A stretch of DNA of 64,000 bases, taken from NCBI GenBank assembly GCA_022393335.1, contig JAJEKB010020696.1, positions 10,472 through 74,471 of the forward strand, given 5' to 3'. The stretch is from Macrotrachela quadricornifera (Eukaryota > Rotifera > Eurotatoria > Philodinida > Philodinidae). The position numbers were made by a program, and so were the translations under genes. This document shows positions 59,152-64,000 of the stretch, one piece after another (position 1 is the stretch's first letter; the number at the start of each line of letters is the position of its first letter). The notes under the pieces are model-generated. The model searched no databases and was not told the DNA's origin. It worked only from the letters and a program-made list of their open reading frames with translations.

Positions 59152-60573
59152 CTATGCTGTTTTATTTTCGCTAACAAAAAAAGGTATGTCAAACTTTTCG
59201 GGAGTATGGTTATACCTAATGGGGTCATAGACTTCTCTTAACAGTGACAGATAGGATCTAGTTTTTTTATACAATGTGTTATCATTACAGAATGTCTTGT
59301 TTCTTTTGGACGTGTCAGTTGATCGAACACGAAACATAGTTACATAATGATTCACTTTCGCTGAGCACTTATTGACGGTAGTTGGAATTTTGTGAAATGG
59401 TACCATGGCATTATGCACAAACAACATCATCACTTCTCGAGGATTCGCTACTGGAAGATATCTTCCTGAACGAAGTGGATCACAAGCACGACTAACCATA
59501 ACTTTGAATAAATTGATTGCATGCTGTTGTTTTGGAATAGTAATGTTTGGGTGTCCGAATACTAATGTTGTAAGTAACGTTAGTGATGTGTTATGCTGAA
59601 TACTGTCAAGGTAAGCAGTCAAAGTTGGAGCTCCTACAAAATCATTCAAAAAATTGTCTGGTGAATGAATTAACATAACCCATTCACTTAAACCGCGGTG
59701 TTTCCATAAACATTGGTTCTCCATCATAGTTTGACCACAATAAGTTGACCCATTCAAGCTGACATTAAGCATAGATTCAGTCGGTGCCCAACGTTTGTAG
59801 TAGTTAACAAGTCCTTTTTCAACTAGTCCACTGATGTACGGCTCGGTACTTCCATCAACATCATAGATACTTACTGCTCCGAACTTTAGATATTTGACAT
59901 AAAATTGAACCCACATACGAATAAGCCCAGGCCATTTTGCTTCAAGTTGGTGTACATTAAAGAGCGGTTGAGAGCATCCTACTAGTTTATGAATTTTTCT
60001 ATACGGATTTAAAAGGCATAACTTGATAGACCCATTCAAATGATGTATTGTGTCAATCAAACGCACAGACAAATTGCTGGAGACTGGTATCTTTAATGGA
60101 CCTACCGGACAAAGTAGACGGTCTTCTTTAGACATATTACGAAGAAAGGATAATGTCAAGTTCCCTTGTACAACTCCGTATCCAAGAACTTCACATTTTA
60201 TCGATAACTGTAGTTTCCAGTTCAAAAAACAGTGAGTCCAGCGTTGCTTCGACGACATAGGAGTGTTGTTACGTTCGAACATTAATAAGAAGTCGATTTC
60301 TTCTAGAAAATATTTGTCTTTAGAGGATTTCTTAGAACTTCCTGCGAGAAGTGAAACCACTGCAGGAAGATCATTTTGTATCATTGGTAGATTTACTAAG
60401 TCTCGATCATTGTGAGTATCATATAAACTATGTATTACGAGATGAGGTCGTGAAACTATTGAATTACTTACAAATGATTGTAAATTACGAGTCCAGCGAA
60501 ACTTTACTGATAAAAAAGCCAATACTACCGATGTAAATAAAATAAAACAGTAAATCCAGCGAATAGACAACAT
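59152..60573 (-). CDS. GT92-type (DUF23) glycosyltransferase, type II membrane
   Basis: 473 residues, single exon, uninterrupted. N-terminal cytosolic start and signal-anchor (WIYCFILFTSVVLAFLSV, residues 6-23), then a lumenal domain with many N-x-S/T sites. Family features: WPGLIRMWVQFYVKYLKFGA, IYDVDG, CLWKHRGLSEWVMLIHSPDNF (GT92 proteins have a conserved Cys, then YR, then W-x-x-x-D-DEF-like acidic site), and MMLFVHNAMVPFHKIP with a late His. GT92 enzymes add galactose to fucose or related N-glycan acceptors in the Golgi. Here the usual DVDEF is SPDNF, so activity is uncertain. It is one of few undamaged host genes in the right part of the window. Confidence 0.7.
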   Translation of the reverse strand: MLSIRWIYCFILFTSVVLAFLSVKFRWTRNLQSFVSNSIVSRPHLVIHSLYDTHNDRDLVNLPMIQNDLPAVVSLLAGSSKKSSKDKYFLEEIDFLLMFERNNTPMSSKQRWTHCFLNWKLQLSIKCEVLGYGVVQGNLTLSFLRNMSKEDRLLCPVGPLKIPVSSNLSVRLIDTIHHLNGSIKLCLLNPYRKIHKLVGCSQPLFNVHQLEAKWPGLIRMWVQFYVKYLKFGAVSIYDVDGSTEPYISGLVEKGLVNYYKRWAPTESMLNVSLNGSTYCGQTMMENQCLWKHRGLSEWVMLIHSPDNFLNDFVGAPTLTAYLDSIQHNTSLTLLTTLVFGHPNITIPKQQHAINLFKVMVSRACDPLRSGRYLPVANPREVMMLFVHNAMVPFHKIPTTVNKCSAKVNHYVTMFRVRSTDTSKRNKTFCNDNTLYKKTRSYLSLLREVYDPIRYNHTPEKFDIPFFVSENKTA

Positions 60574-62922
60574 TATCTTTAATATGTGATCATAAACTTT
60601 TTCTTCAATGTCGGTTGAAACACGTAGGGTCCCGTGAATGATTGATGTTTTATGTCATTGTTCAATCAAGCGAATCTAAAATATGATTACATCAAGAATT
60701 GATAGAAGGAAAGTGGTGCTCCTAGATTTCTCAAAGATCTCTATACGTTCAATACTGACAGTGGGCAATATTCACATTCCGATCGTAAGAAACAGGAGAC
60801 AAAAATAGCGGTCAACCAAAAGTCTTATCTATCTCTGCTTTTCAGTTTTAATATCGGGTCACTAATTTCATTTCATGTGTTTCTGAATCAGTCGATTCAA
60901 ATATGAAGTGAGGTTGATGATTAAATTGAAAGGGTTCACTTTATTTCCAAAGTTATATCTGCACGCTCGTGTTCATCTTTCTTAGACCCACTTCCCTATA
61001 CTCCTATTATATTTCTTTATAGCTCCATTATACTTCCACAATTCTCTCACTCTACTCCCTTAATTGTACTCTAATATTATAGGAAAAATTGATTTAACCC
61101 TTTCATCAGCGACTTTTGAATGACCAAGTTTTTTTTGGAGGTGAGAAATGATGATAACCACCTTCAAACCCCCTCATGAAGAAACAGATAAACAGTATTA
61201 CTTAATTTCGAATAGCCATGAATTAATTTCATCTATACAATATCATTATACTTTCTATCAGACTCATCGATCCCAGCTTATCATAATTGTGCAACTGAAA
61301 ACAAAAAAGTGATATATATTTGTACCACTGTCCGTGAAACGATTAATTTCCAGGAGAAAAAATTTTGTATATTATAATATAGATAGAGTGAATGACAGAA
61401 TTAAATCCTAGGTTGATATAATGGGTGAGAGAATGAAAGTTTTTATGCAAACGAAACAGAGTTTCAATCGAGCGATCGATTAAAAACGGATAAGTAGCTT
61501 CGCACACTGTCTTGGACGTAGAAAGAGCTAAACAGAGTCACAAGAAATAAAAACAAGTTGCATGGCACTTCTACGGGAGGGACATTTTCTGTATGCGCAC
61601 ATTACTCACCTGTATATCAGTTCGAATACGCGCGCATTAACGTTCGTTATTTTGAGAGCGAGTGAGTTAATACAAATTGACTAAACTTTGACTATGATTG
61701 AAAACCCCATGCACATAATCGATTTTAATCGACAGTTATAGAACAAATTAGGCATGCACCAAAACCAAGGGTTTTGGTTTTGATATTGATGGTATTCGTT
61801 TTTGTAAGCTCTGTCTACTATGGAACTCAAAGAAGATGACCCAAACTGTCGACCTATATTCGAATATATATTGAGAATACAGGATACTGAGAGCGATAAT
61901 CCATCCAAAAGAAGAAAAAAACAATGAACTGGAATGAATCGTAAAAAAAGAAAAAGAAAAAGACAAACGAAAAAGAACGTTATTCTGAAAGATAACATGT
62001 CAGCCAGAAAAGAGCACTATCAGAGAAGAAAGAACAAAAAAAGAAATTTGGATTATGGGCAATGAAAACTATGAGAAAAAAGAAAGAAAAAAAAGCTTAT
62101 CAAAAGTGTCGGTTCGTTTACACAGTGGTCGTGATTATGAGAATCAGTGTCACACCGAAGTCAAGGCGAAAAATGTTTAAATTTTTTTAATTGTATCATT
62201 GAGAGTGGAAACGGTTTTAGAGAGATGGATGTTAATTAGGTAAAGAACGATCTCTAGTCTTTTAAACCTTTCATTAGAATCATTTCAATTTTCTTTATTG
62301 ACTTCGATTTATTCTCAATTAAGGTTTACTGATTGTTATGTAGTTCATGATTCTTAACGTACCTGACGAGTTCCTTAAGCAAGGACGAAACGTCGTATGA
62401 TTTGTTTTGAATCATTTCTCTTTAAACTCCCCCTTACTCTCAAGTCGAATGGGACAATATCGTTCTGAGTTTGATTGATGACGACGTCGTGAAATTAAAT
62501 ACGCTGCGAATGAGAAAGAGAGAGAGAGTCAGAGACAGAGAGATAGGGATTAGAGAAGGTTTTTCTCGAAGTGATGTCGAAAAATTTTGTGTTTTCATTA
62601 TATGCTCAGGGTGAGACGCTCTACAAAATGCGCCAATAGTTTTGAATTGATAGGTACTCGAAAAGCTGAACGGCTGAAGACAAAGAGAGCATTTAAGAGC
62701 TTAATTAGGTCTTAAAAAAGCTTTCGGGTCAATAGATTTTTTCATTTTTGCTTTGCCGTTTTTTTTCTGAAGAGATCCTTTCAATTTAAATTCTGATGAA
62801 GTTGTGAGAAAAAAATGATTAAAAATCAACTTACAACCTTTTTCTAACTACGCCATTGCATTGCATAAAATTTCATAGCAATAAAGAAGCACTCAATTTT
62901 CGTCGTCATCGCCTAGCTTTAA
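60574..62922. other. Long intergenic region, no gene recognised
   Basis: AT-rich. Purine-rich A/G tracts at about 61900-62100 and 62515-62560. At 61094 the word TTAACCCTTTCATCAGCGA resembles a piggyBac end (TTAA plus CCCTTTCA-GCGA), but no partner end is seen. No supported gene on either strand. Confidence 0.5.
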
Positions 62923-64000
62923 ATGGCTGTTACACAGCAGAAAACAAAAATCATCTGGGTCTGGTAGTCAAATTCCAATCGATTCGACGGGTTTGAAGCT
63001 GCAGAATGAAAACGCTATAGCGATTTTGAAACTGAATACATAGAAGAAAATTTCAACAACAGAACCAGCAAGAAATTCAACTAAATGATTATTTTATCAA
63101 TTTCAAGTTCCTTATCCAGTTCCTGAAAGAAGACCGATGGAAACAGAGACCACTGAAGAGAGAGGAAGTTAGTTTGAATGAGCTCGTGAGAGAAGAAAGA
63201 TTTTCATTTCCTGAAAGAGCTTAAGGAATTGGAACGACAAAAACATTCAATTTAGATCTTGATCAAAGAAAATTTTTACATAAAGCGTGGGTTGACAAAA
63301 ATCAAAGTATTACTTCTAGCTATAAACCTATTGCTGAATTAGCAGCTGAAGGTAGCAGACGGACGACATGAAAACTGCCACCAAAACTAATTATTGTTGT
63401 CTATTTATATAGGAATTCTGACGGAGGGACGAATCCTGAATCAAATATTCGATGCTGAACGAATGGCTGAACAATTAAGAACTTGTGCGACAACAACTAA
63501 TGGTAATAAACAAGCTCTCACTACATGTGCTGCTCGTCTCTACACAGCTGAACCATTTCTCTATAAACTTGTGAATTCATCACTTAGATGTGAGGATTGA
63601 AGTAAATTGGATACACTAGGTCCGTTCTGTTATCTATTGAAAAATCATATAGCCAATGAGATGGTCGACGATATGTACATTTTCTTTCGTGGTGCGGCTC
63701 TTTCCGACGAAATGATTGATGAATATAGGCAAGCTATCGGTAAAGTTATCTTTTGGCCGTCATTTACTTCAACTTCGGATGATATACATGTAGCTAAAGC
63801 GTTTGGTGGCAATATCCTCTTCATTATTCAATGTCAAAAAGGACAGGGCTATAGCTGCATGACTTACATTTCTTCTATCTCACAGTATCCTCAAGAAAGT
63901 GAATTCCTTTTCGCTGCTGGACATAGATTTGAAGTTAAATGAATTGAAACTGCGAAAACTGGGAAAATTTTGGTAACAGTCCTATTTCAGCGGAACTCTT
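62923..64000 (+). pseudogene. WWE-ADP-ribosyltransferase fusion, heavily decayed, runs off window
   Basis: From ATG 62923 a WWE domain is visible (TKIIWVW, later KRYSDFETEYIEE and QEIQLNDYFINF). It binds poly-ADP-ribose units in known proteins. A linker (PYPVPERRPMETETTEE, LDLDQRKFLHKAWVDKN) and intron (about 63353-63412) follow. Then comes an arginine-type ART domain: YIFFRGAALS, FWPSFTSTSDDIHVAKAFGG and QESEFLFAAGHRFEVK, the R-S-E pattern including ExE. Lesions: TAG 62965, TGA 63007, a frameshift near 63050, further stops and frame change in the linker, TGA 63598 and TGA 63940. Two stops (63007, 63598) fall where Trp or Arg would be usual. The ART catalytic block itself is open. The C-terminus continues past the window edge. 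Confidence 0.75.

Overview
This is AT-rich eukaryotic DNA, most likely from a bdelloid rotifer. That is inferred from gene content: short introns, an F-box/LRR gene built from one-repeat exons, ADP-ribosyltransferases joined to TPR or WWE domains, tandem Cys-rich membrane units, several piggyBac/pogo/mariner elements and foldback MITEs, and fungal- or bacterial-looking metabolic gene fragments. No species call is possible from sequence alone. I saw no tRNA, rRNA or CRISPR.

Layout. 1-1370: a 62-bp satellite split by a 567-bp foldback MITE. 3.1-7.0 kb: an F-box gene, then an array of 84-nt one-LRR exons. 7.5-9.9 kb: a decayed DUSP-USP deubiquitinase. 10.5-15.5 kb: a tandem array of at least three related membrane-protein units, in frame across introns but carrying stops and frameshifts. 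17.5-19.6 kb and 25.7-27.8 kb: two complete piggyBac elements of different subfamilies with intact transposases. 19.7 kb: the last exon of a phenol-hydroxylase-like flavoprotein. 20.6-25.1 kb: a pogo/Tc5-like transposon with ~285-bp inverted arms; its right arm is split by a 2-kb element packed with the palindrome ACCGCGGT. 28.9-30.4 kb: a TBC1D5-like Rab-GAP cut off inside its TBC domain.

32.5-50.2 kb is the most striking region. Three tandem ~2-kb TIR exon cassettes lead, in compatible splice phase, into a giant gene encoding a novel region, an MBT repeat, LRRs with an embedded EF-hand loop, a Roc GTPase with COR, two C-terminal TIR-type regions and a unique C-terminus. I found no disabling stop in the parts I traced, unlike most neighbours. 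The architecture resembles an innate-immune or cell-death ROCO/NLR-type receptor. Four MITE/mariner derivatives sit inside its introns.

50.4-64 kb: a foldback repeat, a small decayed gene, a TPR-ADP-ribosyltransferase gene with two in-frame stops, a scytalone-dehydratase-like small gene, a GPCR with one in-frame stop, an intact GT92-type glycosyltransferase, and a badly decayed WWE-ADP-ribosyltransferase running off the end. The mix of intact transposons, single-lesion genes and fragments suggests a dynamic accessory or subtelomere-like region.
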